Shown here: piece by piece, positions 44,140 through 56,000 of the stretch
Position numbering within the stretch: the first letter of the stretch is position 1
How the letters are laid out: each line of letters begins with the position of its first letter
NCBI GenBank assembly: GCA_949592205.1
Contig: CATIUR010000001.1
Coordinates: 72,769,559-72,833,558, forward strand
Length of the DNA stretch: 64,000 nucleotides
Reading direction: 5' to 3'
From: Helichrysum umbraculigerum
Taxonomy: Eukaryota; Streptophyta; Magnoliopsida; Asterales; Asteraceae
Program-made: the position numbers and the translations under genes
The notes under the pieces: model-generated
Databases searched by the model: none
What the model was told of the DNA's origin: nothing
What the model saw: only the letters and a program-made list of their open reading frames with translations

Positions 44140-46285
44140 TGTGACACCCCTCAATTTTCGATATAATTACAAACATTAATTACATGCAATTCAGGCTGAT
44201 TCCCTGACTATAGTGAATGCACAACACCTTTTTAGAGGTAAGTCTAGCAAAGCCCAACTAGTTAATATGTGTTGTATTATACAGTACGTACAAAAACATT
44301 TGGAACAGACGTGACAAAATAAACGACTGTTGGTGAACGAAATTTATTAAATAATATTAAATTATTTAATAACATTATTATTCATTAAATATTATGTCGG
44401 TAATATTTACAAAGTATTTCGTACTGTGCAAAACGAATGGTACACAACGAAACAACGCAAAACTATCCGTCAAACTGAAACAAAACAAAGTTATATTTTT
44501 ATAACTCAACCAAAGTATTTTTATAAAATACTACAATTGAAAATATATTCGAGAATATAATTTACGAAATTATTATTTGAAAATATTACCCCACTTAACG
44601 ATCGGGTACGAGAACACGGAGCAAAAATACTACGAACGTGAGACGGACCGACCCATTATATAAATGAGCCGGCCCAAACCTAACTCCATTATTGGAGCTT
44701 GGTTCATCACACACACGCACACCCGAATCAATCTCTCCCTCGTTCTCTCTCGGCATTTCATCAACAACAACAATGGAACGATTAACAAAATCAGCAGCAA
44801 CAATCATCATCATCCTCACCATCTTCTTCTTCTTCGTGTTCATCGTTTTCATCATCACGATCACCATATGAATTGTAAGGATTCCAAACGTTTTTCCTTA
44901 AGTTTTCATGTTTATATTACATATATCATTATGTATTTGTGTTCTATAAATGTATTATATCCGGAAAAATTATGTTATAAACTGGTTTGGGGATGAACTG
45001 CACAAAGAAACAACTCACCCGGACGGGTGGATCAAGAAACCCGAACGGGTCACAAAACCCACCCGAACGGGTATGGGGCCCCACCCGGATGAGTCACATG
45101 CATCCAGCCCATCATCTTTTGTAGTTTTGTAGCTCTCTAAGTAACGGTCGTTTGGCCGCCTGAATCACCTCAATCCGAGTTCTTATGAGAAAGTTATGGC
45201 CAAAACGGTGTAACATAGTCAAATCAGCAAAATGCTTCATCTTTTCATATTTTCTTCCTCAATCTTTAACCTTAACACATGAGATCAATTTCAAGCTAAA
45301 TAAGTATCAAAAGTTCATGAAATCAACTAGAAACAAGTACAAAAATTGTATTTTGAAATATGATTTCAATTCCGTCACCAACGGGCCGTACTTATTTACA
45401 AAACTCAAACATAAACGTTTGTTGAATACTTTGGACAAGATAAAACCGAATGAACACATATATGGATAGTTTAGTTAAACATCCACTTACTTATTATAAC
45501 CTTGCATGTTTAGGACACTAGGAGGTTACTGTTGGACAACACGTGCGTTTAGGAACGCTAGCACCCAAAGGTGAGTTCACAGCCCCCTTTTTACTGTTTT
45601 AAATGCTTTTAAAACTTGGGGTGAAAAACATAGCTAACGTTTTTGCTATAACATGCAATAACTGTTCATAATTGCTTTGGTGCCTATGTGTTACTTAATT
45701 GCTTTGGTGCTTATGTGCTACTGATTTTATGTGGATACTTATAGGCCCTTGTACGAACTGTTACGATAGGATATTTGCTTTCCTACAAACCTTTATGTAC
45801 GAAACTTATTTGATTCTCATGTCAACAACTCGCAAACGAACATAGTTTAACAAACCACTTTATAAACATAAAACCTGTGAATTCACTCAACAATTTTGTT
45901 GACTTTTTACTATGTTTTTCAGGTAACTAGCAGCACAGATAAGACTGCATGCATATGGAGTTAGGCGACCCGCGACTAATTAGGATGTCACATTTTGGGA
46001 CACTTAAGATTTTTTGTATAAATGATTTACATTAATCATACTTATGAAATCTTCTTTCGGAAACTGTGTATTTTATACAGATTGTATTTTATAATACTAT
46101 TCTACGACTTTAGCGAGTTGTAATCCTTTTTGTTACAAACTAATTTCATAAATGGCATCTTAATTTACTGTTCAACAATAATTATAAGCTCTGATCTGGC
46201 ATGATGTTCAACGTTAACGTCAGCACCCCCTGTACACATTAATGCTTTCGCAAATCGCGCGTTGACCGAATTTGGGGGTGTGACA
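44140..46285 (+). mobile_element. Solo LTR (2146 bp), TSD TAAAC
   Basis: TGTGACACCCCTC ... GGGGGTGTGACA flanked by TAAAC at 44135-44139 and 46286-46290, inside the telomere-like core. Related at its end to LTR2 and LTR3. TATATAAA at about 44656, then a CT-rich start; hairpin words at 45015-45095; AAGGTGAGT at 45569; TTTTTCAGG at 45915. Confidence 0.9.
44654..44664 (+). promoter_or_regulatory. Candidate TATA box of the LTR promoter
   Basis: TTATATAAAT lies about 70 bp before a CT-rich tract, as in plant LTR promoters. It places the hairpin words at 45015 within the predicted transcript. Confidence 0.5.
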
Positions 46286-46600
46286 TAAACCCTAACCCTA
46301 AATTAAATGTACAACCAAGCACTAACACATATGTTAATAATTTATAAAATCCACAAAAAAAAATGAAAAAAAATCGTCGAAAGTATGCCTTGATGGACGG
46401 CAAATCGAAGAGGAGAAAACGCTGAATTTTATGCTGCAATTTTCATAATTTTTCGATTTGTCGTTTGTGAGATAATTGATGTTGGGGGTAAATGAGTTTT
46501 GTACATGTGGTGCATTCTCTTTGTACATGTGGAGCATTCTCATTGGTTCTTCCATACTTCCAAAAATTCGTATACTTACTTGAACTTTTCTCACATATAC

Positions 46601-46994
46601 ATATATTATATGTTATTTGAAAACATATACTATAAATCGTTTTCACGATCGTATTATCATCGAACAAAGAAATAAAAAACCCTACTCTAATTTATACAAT
46701 AATCATATTATATGAAGTACACATATTCAAAAGATCACACCTTTTAAAAAGAACAATCTTTAAAACGAAAAAATGGGGAAAATTTTACAAATCTTAAAGA
46801 AAAACGTGAAAAACTAAAAATCAATACACCGTCATTAATATAAAGGAATCGATCAAAAATATGAGACGCCTTTTATCTTTTAGAAAACCAATTCTAAACT
46901 AAAAATGCGACTGATCGATTTCTGCGATAATGGTCGATTTTTGTGGTGGTGTGGCATGAATAATTGATGCGACTATTACCACCGTCACCACTAA
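46601..46994. other. Intergenic, nothing recognised
   Basis: AT-rich flank between the foldback and the next solo LTR. It joins 48927-49286 as the pre-insertion sequence. Confidence 0.45.
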
Positions 46995-48921
46995 TATAAC
47001 ACCCCTCAACCAGTACAACAATTTTATATGATTTACCTCGGAAGCGTAAATTGTAAACTTACTTTATTATTATACATTATATATAATGTACCCAACTTTT
47101 TCAAACTTTGATACATCACGGTTTAAAACTATTAAAACCACAACACACATACCACATAAACGAGGTGTTATATAATTCCAAACATTTGTTTATCATAAAA
47201 CATATCAGAGTTATAGTGCGTCAAACATTCTCTGCCAAAAGCATCATCTTCCTGCCCACCCACATAGTCAAACATACCATGCAGGAAGTAAATTGAGGGA
47301 TTAGCATGAACCTAAGTGAATGAACAAGTCACACACAATTCAACTTAGCCTAACAATCTGTTTACAGCAAATAATCGTAAACACATATTAATCAATCAAT
47401 GAGGATCGGTGGCTCTTGAGAAACCATAATACCCGGGTGGCTCTCCAAGAACACTTACCATCAATCTTTAAGGCCAATACAGAATAGACCGATAGCTAAT
47501 TGTTATTATAATCAAACACAGGTTCTACAAACAACAAATGTATCAAGTCCCTGTGTGATTCACATAATAACAAACTAGCCCAACTAACGAGTTGACCTCA
47601 ATAAAAACTGATGCCCGAAGGCCAATTAGCACGTAGATTCATAATCAACAATTCAGACTAAACAGTCTAATATTCACATCTACGTTTACTTGTTGCAACT
47701 AAACAGTCACAACTAAATCAAATTGTGAGTTCCAGATTCACTCACCTGTCAATCTCAGTTCACTTACTCAGTTGTCTTATCTCACTGAGTCTTCTGTTGA
47801 TCTGAGAATAAAATCAAATATAAGTTAGTAACTCGTTTCATAAACACTTAACTTATATTCATTTCTAATTTAAGAACTAGACATTACACTTATAACAATG
47901 AAATAGTTCTTAACTAAGTCTTACTATTAGTAATCATTTATAGTATTATTAATATATCAAGGTCAAGCTTCATATAAGACTCAAATTCAAAACACCAAAA
48001 ATATACTAGAAGCCGCCGGGTTCATCAGGAACCCGCCGGGTTCTCCATGGAAGCAGCCGGGTAACAAGCCAAAAAGCCGGGTGAATTACCATTTTATGGT
48101 AACAGAACTATTTCACATTTTAAACACTAGAGGAGCCGTCGGGTGACTCATTTAGCAGCAGGATTCTAAAAGAACCCGCCGGCTGGGTACTTGGCCCGCC
48201 GGGTCCCCGACAAACACACAGAACCCGCCGACTGGTTAAACAAACAGCCGGGTTCTACCTGCAGTCCAGCAACCCTTCGTGCAGTAAAAACCCAAAACTC
48301 AAGTTTTAATATCTAAACTTAAAAACTCAGTTTCTATGATCAAGTTCTCACAACAACAATAACATATAACCTCAAGCAATCACTTTTTAGCATCATATAT
48401 CAACTCTTCCACTTTGATTCACATAACAATCAAGAACACTTATGATTTTAGGCATAATTAAAATAAATCAAAATTACTTACAATTCAAAGGGAAGAACAA
48501 AGTGATGATGATGAAACTTCAATCAAATTTACAGCTCAAACTTTATTCAAATGTTTGTATATGGTTTCTAGGTTTAGGTTTCTTGAAGTGTTTTGAAGTA
48601 TTGAGTTCAAAGAAACTTTCCTAATTGGGAAAGTGAAATAATATAGGTCGGCCCAATCTCAAACCGACCCCGTATCCACTTAAAACAATCCCCTTCTAAA
48701 CTTATTGTCTGGAACCTAGAAATCATTTCTCGAGAACTATATTTTATTTTACCGTCAACTACAACAATTTAAAACAAGTAATATTTCACTATTCACAATA
48801 AGTCAATTGACTTATTTATCTATGTTTCACAATAAAACAATTAATGTCAAGTAATTTCTAAAACATTGAAATACTCAATTTAAAGTAAGAAATTACCAGA
48901 CCCGTAAAAAAGGATGTTACA
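46995..48921 (-). mobile_element. Solo LTR (1927 bp), TSD ACTAA
   Basis: Flanked by ACTAA at 46990-46994 and 48922-48926. On the minus strand it starts TGTAACATCC and ends GGGGTGTTATA (last CA changed to TA). Shares blocks with LTR1 and with the LTR at 63669. Has an ACCCGCCGGGT word cluster at 48012-48260 and CAGGTGAGT at about 47741-47748. Confidence 0.85.
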
Positions 48922-48926
48922 ACTAA

Positions 48927-49213
48927 CTGGTGACCAACGATATCCCAACTATTTAGTGGACGATGTTCATCACAAAAAAATGAAAATACAAGGTTTAGTC
49001 CCGGAAAATGAACAAATATTTGACTAAATCAGAGAAAAATAGAAGGTTCAGGAATAAAAATTCCGTCACTGTCTTCGCGTGTTAGTTGCCAGAATTGATC
49101 TTCAACCTATGAAATGGCTAGCTTTTACTCCGTTTAGATGGAGATAGAAAACGAACCGTGGTGAGAAATAAGAGTTTGATGCTTTGATATCATCGACGAT
49201 GGTACTTCTAGGC

Positions 49214-49249
<36 letters not shown>

Positions 49250-49286
49250 TATGTGTGGGTTTCTTGAGAGTTATAGGCATTACGTA
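48927..49286. other. Spacer with (GA)n microsatellite
   Basis: No gene supported. (GA)n at about 49213-49248. The stretch 49130-49210 is less AT-rich than its surroundings but has no ORF I can support. Confidence 0.5.
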
Positions 49287-50174
49287 TGTAACACCCGCCA
49301 AATTAGGACTAGTAATTAGTGCCTAATCATATGTTAATACATGTAATTAGTTCCTGGTTAGGCTAATTAATGTATCGAATTATATATATTGTTGAATATA
49401 TACGAAAATGCGATTTGATGAAATCGTACGCAATTTAAATCGAATGTATTTCGATTCAATTTAATACGGACGTTGGTGATCAACTTTATTAAATAACGCT
49501 TTTATGTCAAAAAAATATTATTTTGATAATATTTCGTATTCATTCGTATTGTACAAACCAAACTTACACGATTTAAAACATTAAACCGCGCAAACTAAAT
49601 AAACAAACTTATATTTTATAACTACAATATAAATTAAATTGTAAAATATTTAAATAAAACATCGCGTAATAAATTGTATTTTGGACTTATAATTAAAATG
49701 TAAATTATTATTTAACGTTAAATGACGGAGCAAACGAACACCACACGGGACGCGGGGCGAAAAACTGGAAAAGTGGGGATAACCCCCACCTCCCATTTTC
49801 TTTCTTCATTTTATCTTCTTTCTTCACTCTCTCTCTCTCTTTACTTTTCTCTCTAAACAAACAAACCACCAATCCACCTAAATCGCAAAATACTACGACC
49901 AAACGCAACCGGATCATAAATATTTTTAGAGATTCACGACCACCTCGCGACGATCTACAACGCTACCTTTCCGGATTTTCATTTCGGTAAATTGTAAGTT
50001 TCTGACAAAATCCCGAAATCACTCGATTCTTAGTATTTTTCACTTGTGGTTGTTTATATAACATATATATGTCCATTACTAAGTATATAACACGATTTCA
50101 TAGCTTAAAAACGAGTTTAAAACGGATTTTTGGTCGGAATTAACGTTGACAGCCGGATTTCTGGGCTGGTGTTC

Positions 50175-50500
50175 ATCCATGCGACACAAGCCTTGTGTCG
50201 CATGTTGTGTCGTATTTTACCCTTAGTGTCGCACGTTATGTCGTATTTCCCATGTTATGTCGCATAAAATCCCTTGTGTCGTACCTTATGTCGTACCAAA
50301 GATTTAGTGTCGCAAATCTTGCAACACAACCACTATGTCGCATACCCCATACGACACAATCACTATGTCGCTGTTGAATCAGCATTTCGCATCCATGCGA
50401 CACAACTCTTGTGTCGTATGGACATTGTGTCGCACTCCTATGCGACACAACCTTTGTGTCGCATAATCCATTTAGTGTCGCATGATTGTGTCGCATAAAA
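50175..50500. repeat. GTGTCGCA hairpin-word array, 5' LTR
   Basis: About twenty copies of the word TTGTGTCGCA or its complement, with one- or two-base variants, in 326 bp. Three tight hairpins have stems of 10-11 bp with 3-nt loops (near 50177, 50396 and 50440). Confidence 0.92.
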
Positions 50501-51244
50501 CAGCAGGTTTTCAAATCTCAATTTCACTAAGTGTTGGAACTATATAACCTCAAACCCTTATACGATACGACTTATAAAACACTTCGGGACACACTTTTAA
50601 GTGCAAAACGCCAATTACAAAATAATAATACTTAAAGTTTATTATTCCAAACCCATCACCAACGGGCCGTACACATTTTCAAACGCTTAACGAATCAACC
50701 AAATCGAAGTAATTTGGACATATATAGTTGTGTAACAACTACAAGGGTGATCTTTTGAGATACCCAATCATGATTATAACCATCGCGTGTCGTGGACACC
50801 CTCAGGTTACAAGTCGTTGGGCTTCATTATTCGCTAATCAACTTACGTTTGTTTAAACGCTCTCAGACTCAGGTGAGTCTCATAGCCCCTCTTTTTACTG
50901 TTTTACTCAGGGGTGTGATATATTGCTCAACTTTTAACATGTGAACGCAAGTACCAACTTTTCATATACTACATGAGTTTTTCGAAACTAATCATTTTAA
51001 AGTCCTCCGTCAGCATAGTTGTTAATACGTGTAGCGTGAATATTAGTATATGGTACCATATAGGATTGACCCTCCTCGTCCGGGTTAGCAAGCACTAACC
51101 GGGTAAACGGACGTACTAATATTTGGGAAGACGAATGTTGATTAGGCATTCGTGGAGGCACCTCGCCCGGAATTCTCTATAGGGGACCCGGCCCTCGAGT
51201 TAAGCTCAACTATGTGCTCATGGCTGTATACACGATGATTATCA

Positions 51245-51323
51245 TTTAATTGCTGGATGCAATTCATTATTTAATTGCTGGATGCAATTCATTATTTAAT
51301 TGCTGGATGCAATTCATTATTTA
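51245..51323. repeat. Triple 28-bp tandem repeat in LTR
   Basis: Three copies of a unit containing AATTGCTGGATGCAATT, itself a small dyad. Also at about 59464-59541. The related solo LTR at 40812 has one copy. Confidence 0.9.
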
Positions 51324-51697
51324 AATCTTGCGGTTCATACGATATTACTTGATTTCAAACCTGTGAGCTCACCAGCTTTATAGCTGACCTTTTAGCATAT
51401 ATCGCAGGTACCCAGCAGTAGGATGTTTCTGCTTCAGGATTTAGCTCGAGTCAGCATACAGACGATTGAGATTTTCTTGCATTAGTATATTTTGTATAAG
51501 TACTTATGTACTGAAATCTCATTATATTTAACTCGAGCTATGTAAAGCTTTAAATGTTGTAAACATTTCAATTATCAATATATTTTGTTAAAACGACGCA
51601 TATAGAGTCGTTTGCTATTTATCTTTGTGCTTTGTTATTGATTAGTAACACCCAAATCAAGCTTCCGCAAAACATTAAATTTGGGGGTGTTACAGAT

Positions 51698-51710
51698 TGG
51701 TATCAGAGCC
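51698..51710 (+). promoter_or_regulatory. Primer binding site (initiator Met tRNA)
   Basis: TGGTATCAGAGCC three bases after the 5' LTR, complementary to the 3' end of initiator tRNA-Met. Confidence 0.95.
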
Positions 51711-52022
51711 TAAGGTTATAGTGAACTAGGTTGCATTTAGTGAGCCTAGACTATGACCATTAGGCAGTATTCCTTATTAGGTATGACTGGTTCAGGGATT
51801 ACAGCATACGAGTTTAATTTAACATAGCCTGATCAACTATGTACAATTAAGCAAAGATGATGTAAGATCTGAAAGTAGTTATGGCTGAACAGGATACAAT
51901 AGAAGACTCTGACCTCGAGAGAACCGAGACTCAAACATGTTTATGCTAGACACTCAATAGGCTATATTATATAGGAGCTATATGAATATAGGCCTCAATC
52001 TTACTAACGCTTTGTCTCAGAA

Positions 52023-52514
52023 ATGGCAAACATCCCATCAAATTCATCTCGTTCTCCATCCGGGTCGCAGAACCCAAGGGTAGAAAGGAGGAACAACAGG
52101 TTGCCTCGAGCTGGCCCGTATCCCACTCACATCGCCTTACCGGCTTTAACTGCTAGGGTAAATCAACACGAGCAGCGACTTCGCACCATGGATGTCGTGT
52201 TGCAGGAAACAAATGAAAACTGGCGACTTACGTCTCTTGAACGCATAGAACAGGTCTCCGACGACCTTGAAACCACAAACAACAACATGGATGTCCTTCG
52301 CAACCAAATTATAGAAATAAGGGTGGAAAATGCCCTTCTACAACAAAGGAAGGAAGAATGTGAGCAACGCTCACGTGAAGCAGAAGAGTATGCGCGCGGA
52401 ATAACACAACGACTTGCGCTAGCAGAAGACAACGCCCGACAAGCTAGCAGGCTTGCAAACACTGTGGACCGTCTTGTCACGATGATGGAACAAATTAATC
52501 TAAGTCAAGACTAG
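52023..52514 (+). CDS. Extra leader ORF, coiled-coil protein (163 aa)
   Basis: Lies between the primer site and gag, separate from and in front of the polyprotein. Residues 1-40 are Ser/Pro/Arg-rich and look disordered. Residues about 45-160 are nearly all helix-forming with heptad-like spacing (TARVNQHEQRL, SLERIEQVSDDL, RVENALLQQRKEE, RLALAEDNARQASRLANTVDRL), a likely coiled coil. No zinc finger, protease or other motif is seen. The frame is clean from ATG to TAG. A shorter, different ORF occupies the same place in the 13.6-31 kb array. Role unknown; an accessory or RNA-packaging protein would be a guess. Confidence 0.6.
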   Translation: MANIPSNSSRSPSGSQNPRVERRNNRLPRAGPYPTHIALPALTARVNQHEQRLRTMDVVLQETNENWRLTSLERIEQVSDDLETTNNNMDVLRNQIIEIRVENALLQQRKEECEQRSREAEEYARGITQRLALAEDNARQASRLANTVDRLVTMMEQINLSQD

Positions 52515-52790
52515 TGTAGTCTTTGTCTTGTAATCTATCCTGTAATCTAGTAACTATCTACGCGCTACTCTATAATTCAGTCGGATGTAACAATTCCCGA
52601 CATCTTTTGTAATACATCTGTAGGATGTAACCTTTGAACTCGTATTAGCTATCAAATATTTCTTGTTGTTCAACTCATATTAATTGCCATAATTCTTTTT
52701 CATATTGATGTTATGTATTACCACCTTTATACATGTACATCTGAAATAAATACAATTTTCTTACAAAATCTCATGTATCTTCATTTATAA

Positions 52791-52995
52791 AGGCTTTGCC
52801 TCAGTGGTACCGCCGCCGCAAATCCCCACGCCCCACCCGGGTTCAAGCCTCTGGGAGTACAAAAAATCCTATGCTCCGTGTGTGGGGTCACTGGGGCCAG
52901 GTGTTTAGCCGGACGGGTTGCCTCTTGCGGGTGGGGCTCCGTGGATCTACGGATCCGGGGTTAAAGGTTCCTTCCAATAACCTTTTTTTTTTATT
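52791..52995 (+). mobile_element. tRNA-derived SINE in the retrotransposon leader
   Basis: A D-arm-like GCCTCAGTGGTA (52798-52809) is followed 30 bp later by an exact box B GGTTCAAGCC (52840-52849). A GC-rich body ends in a T run (52983-52992). Much richer in GC than its surroundings. Sits directly before the gag ATG. Target duplication not resolved. Confidence 0.6.
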
Positions 52996-53003
52996 GAAGA
53001 ATC

Positions 53004-56000
53004 ATGCCGCCAAAGACACGACCTTACACAGATGCTCAGATCACGTCACTCATAACCCAGGCTGTTGCTGAAGCCTTGGCTCGGAATACCCCACCCAACT
53101 CCACAAGAAACAGCGATACCGCTGGAACCTCTGCCGTCAAACCTTGTTCTTACAAGGACTTCCAAAGCTGCAAACCCTCGAGCTTCAAGGGTTCTGAAGG
53201 AGCCATCGGACTGATCAGATGGTTCGAGAAAATGGAAACTGTTTTCCGTGTTAGTAAATGCGCGGAGAACGACAAAGTAAACTTCGCCACCTGCTCTCTT
53301 GAAGATGATGCCCACTCTTGGTGGAATTCATATACCCAATCAGTGGGTGCTGACATTGCCTACCAACTCACTTGGGAGGAATTGAAGGCAAAACTCACTG
53401 CCAAATACTGCTCTATCGCCAAACTCCAAAAGCTAGATGAGGAGTTCTGGAACTTAAAGGTTCAGGGTGGTGATATCGATGGTTATACCACCAGGTTTCA
53501 ACAACTAGCTGCCCTCCGCCCAGCTATGGTTAGCACTGAACCTGATAAAATCAGGAAGTACACCCTTGGTCTCCCTGATCCTGTTCGGGGACATGTCATC
53601 TCTTCAAAACCAACCACCATTGACGGTGCGATCCTATTGGCCCAAGACCTAATGTCCATGAGCCAAGATTCTGAACCACCCACTTCATCCTCCCATAACA
53701 ACAAACGCAAGTGGTCTGACTACCACAACAACCCCTTCAACCAACAAAACAAGAAACCCGACACCATCAAAGCTTACAACACCACCACTGACATCATCCG
53801 GGGCTACACTGGGAGCAAACCTTATTGTTCCAAGTGCAGTCGCCACCATGAAGGTTCCTGTGGTCCCTTTTGCAACAACTGCAAGAGGTACGGCCACCTC
53901 ACAAAAGATTGCCGCTCTCCTACCAACAACAATTCCAACAACAACACCAGATCACCCAAAGTATGCTTTGAGTGTGGGAAACATGGGCATTTCAGGGACT
54001 CGTGCCCAAAACTGAAGAACAACAACAACAACAACAACAACCGCAACAACCGCAACAACAGCAACAACAACAACACTCGCAGCAGAGCTTTTGTCATCAA
54101 ATCTGGGGACGCCCGCCAAGACCCGAATGTGGTCTCGGGTATGTTCCTCCTCAACAACTTAACTGCTTCCGTTCTATTTGATACTGGTACTGATAGAAGC
54201 TTTATCTCCGATGATTTTTGCCCATTACTTGACATCACTCCTGTTGCCTTAGATGTTAAGTACACTGTAGAGCTAGCAAATGGAAAACTTGTAGAAACCA
54301 CCAGTGTGATACCTAATTGCACTTTAAACCTAGCTGACGAAACCTTTTCGATCGACCTTATACCCATTGAAATCGGAAGTTTCGACGTCATTATCGGAAT
54401 GGACTGGTTGTCCAAGCATCGAGCTGAAATCGTTTGTCATGATAAAATCGTCCGTATCCCACTCGCCGTTGGTGGAACCTTGATCATACAGGGGGAGACC
54501 GGTGGGACTGGACTCAATATAATCTCCTGCTTAAAAACCCGAAAATTTCTGAGAAAGGGTTGCCCCGCAATACTTGCACACATCACAGAGAAGAAGTCGG
54601 AGGAGAAGCGACTTGAGGATGTGCCAATTATTAGAGACTTTCCCGAAGTCTTTCCGGAAGAATTACCTGGTCTACCTCCGCTTAGACAGGTTGAGTTCTC
54701 GATTGATCTCGTGCCGGGTGCCGCACCGGTGGCCCGCGCACCATACCGTTTAGCCCCATCTGAACTTCAGGAGTTGTCCTCTCAGTTACAGGAACTTCTG
54801 GATCAAGGATTCATTAGACCGAGTTCTTCACCTTGGGGAGCTCTGGTCTTATTTGTCAAAAAGAAGGACGGTTCATTCCGAATGTGCATCGACTACCGAG
54901 AATTGAACAAATTGACCGTCAAAAACCGATACCCACTTCCTCACATTGATGATCTATTCGACCAACTTCAGGGTTCAAGTTTTTACTCAAAAACCGATCT
55001 GCGATCAGGTTATCATCAATTACGAGTTTGCGACACCGATATTCCAAAAACTGCTTTCAGAACTCGTTACGGGCACTACGAATTCCAAGTGATGCCCTTT
55101 GGTCTAACCAACGCACCGGCTGTATTCATGGACCTCATGAACCGGGTGTGCAAACCTTACCTCGACAAGTTTGTCATTGTCTTTATCGATGACATACTCA
55201 TTTACTCGCGCAACGAGCAAGAACATGCGCAACACCTCAAAACCATCCTTGAACTACTTAGACACGAGGAGCTTTATGCTAAATTCTCTAAGTGTGAGTT
55301 CTGGATCCAAACTGTTCAATTTCTTGGTCACGTGATCGACAGTCAGGGAATTCACGTTGACCCATCAAAGATCGAGGCTATCAAAGACTGGCAAGCACCC
55401 ACCTCTGCAACTGAAGTACGACAATTCTTGGGTCTTGCTGGGTATTATCGACGATTTATCGAAAATTTCTCTAAAATAGCTCAACCACTTACGGTACTGA
55501 CTCAGAAGGACAAAAGGTTCGATTGGACCGAAAAACAAGAGTCAGCGTTCCAACTTTTGAAACAAAAGCTTTGCAGTGCTCCAATTCTATCCTTACCCGA
55601 AGGCACCGATGACTTCGTGGTATACTGCGATGCTTCTCACCAAGGTCTTGGTTGCGTGCTTATGCAACGAGACAAGGTCATTGCTTATGCCTCACGACAG
55701 CTGAAAATTCATGAAAAGAACTACACCACTCACGATCTCGAACTTGGAGCTGTCATTTTTGCTCTAAAAATCTGGAGACATTATCTCTACGGCACTAAGT
55801 GCACCATCTTTACCGATCACAAAAGTCTCCAACATATCTTCGATCAGAAGGATCTCAATATGAGGCAACGTCGATGGGTCGAGTTGCTTACCGATTACGA
55901 TTGCGAGATCAAGTACCATCCAGGGAAGGCTAATGTTGTAGCCGATGCCCTCAGTCGAAAGGAACGATCAAAACCACTTCGATTCCGAGCCCTCAGTATG

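Larger units (their letters stand above)
43373..46600. mobile_element. Second telomere-core foldback copy, interrupted twice
   Basis: The left arm (about 43373-43409, then 43712-43940) and right arm (46291-about 46600) match the arms of 9835-10627, with CCCTAAA repeats between (43940-44139 and 46286-46310). Interrupted by a MITE (43410-43711) and a solo LTR (44140-46285). Outer ends approximate. Confidence 0.7.
49287..51694 (+). mobile_element. 5' LTR of the complete element
   Basis: TGTAACACCCGCC to GGGGGTGTTACA. Contains a CT-rich likely start region (about 49800-49860), the hairpin array (50175-50500), CAGGTGAGT (50870), a triple 28-bp repeat (51245-51323) and a CAGG acceptor-like site (51405). 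Confidence 0.95.

Noticed and set aside
44773..44871. 32-codon hydrophobic ORF after the LTR TATA box
   Set aside because: Made of ATC and TTC runs; likely chance, though it has a good start context.
49708..49917. 69-codon ORF in the LTR, repeated at 57911
   Set aside because: CT-rich leader read backward; no domain.
50175..50500. CRISPR-like repeat-spacer pattern
   Set aside because: Word lengths of 9-11 bp, both orientations, irregular spacers, inside an LTR of a plant retrotransposon; no cas genes and not a prokaryote.
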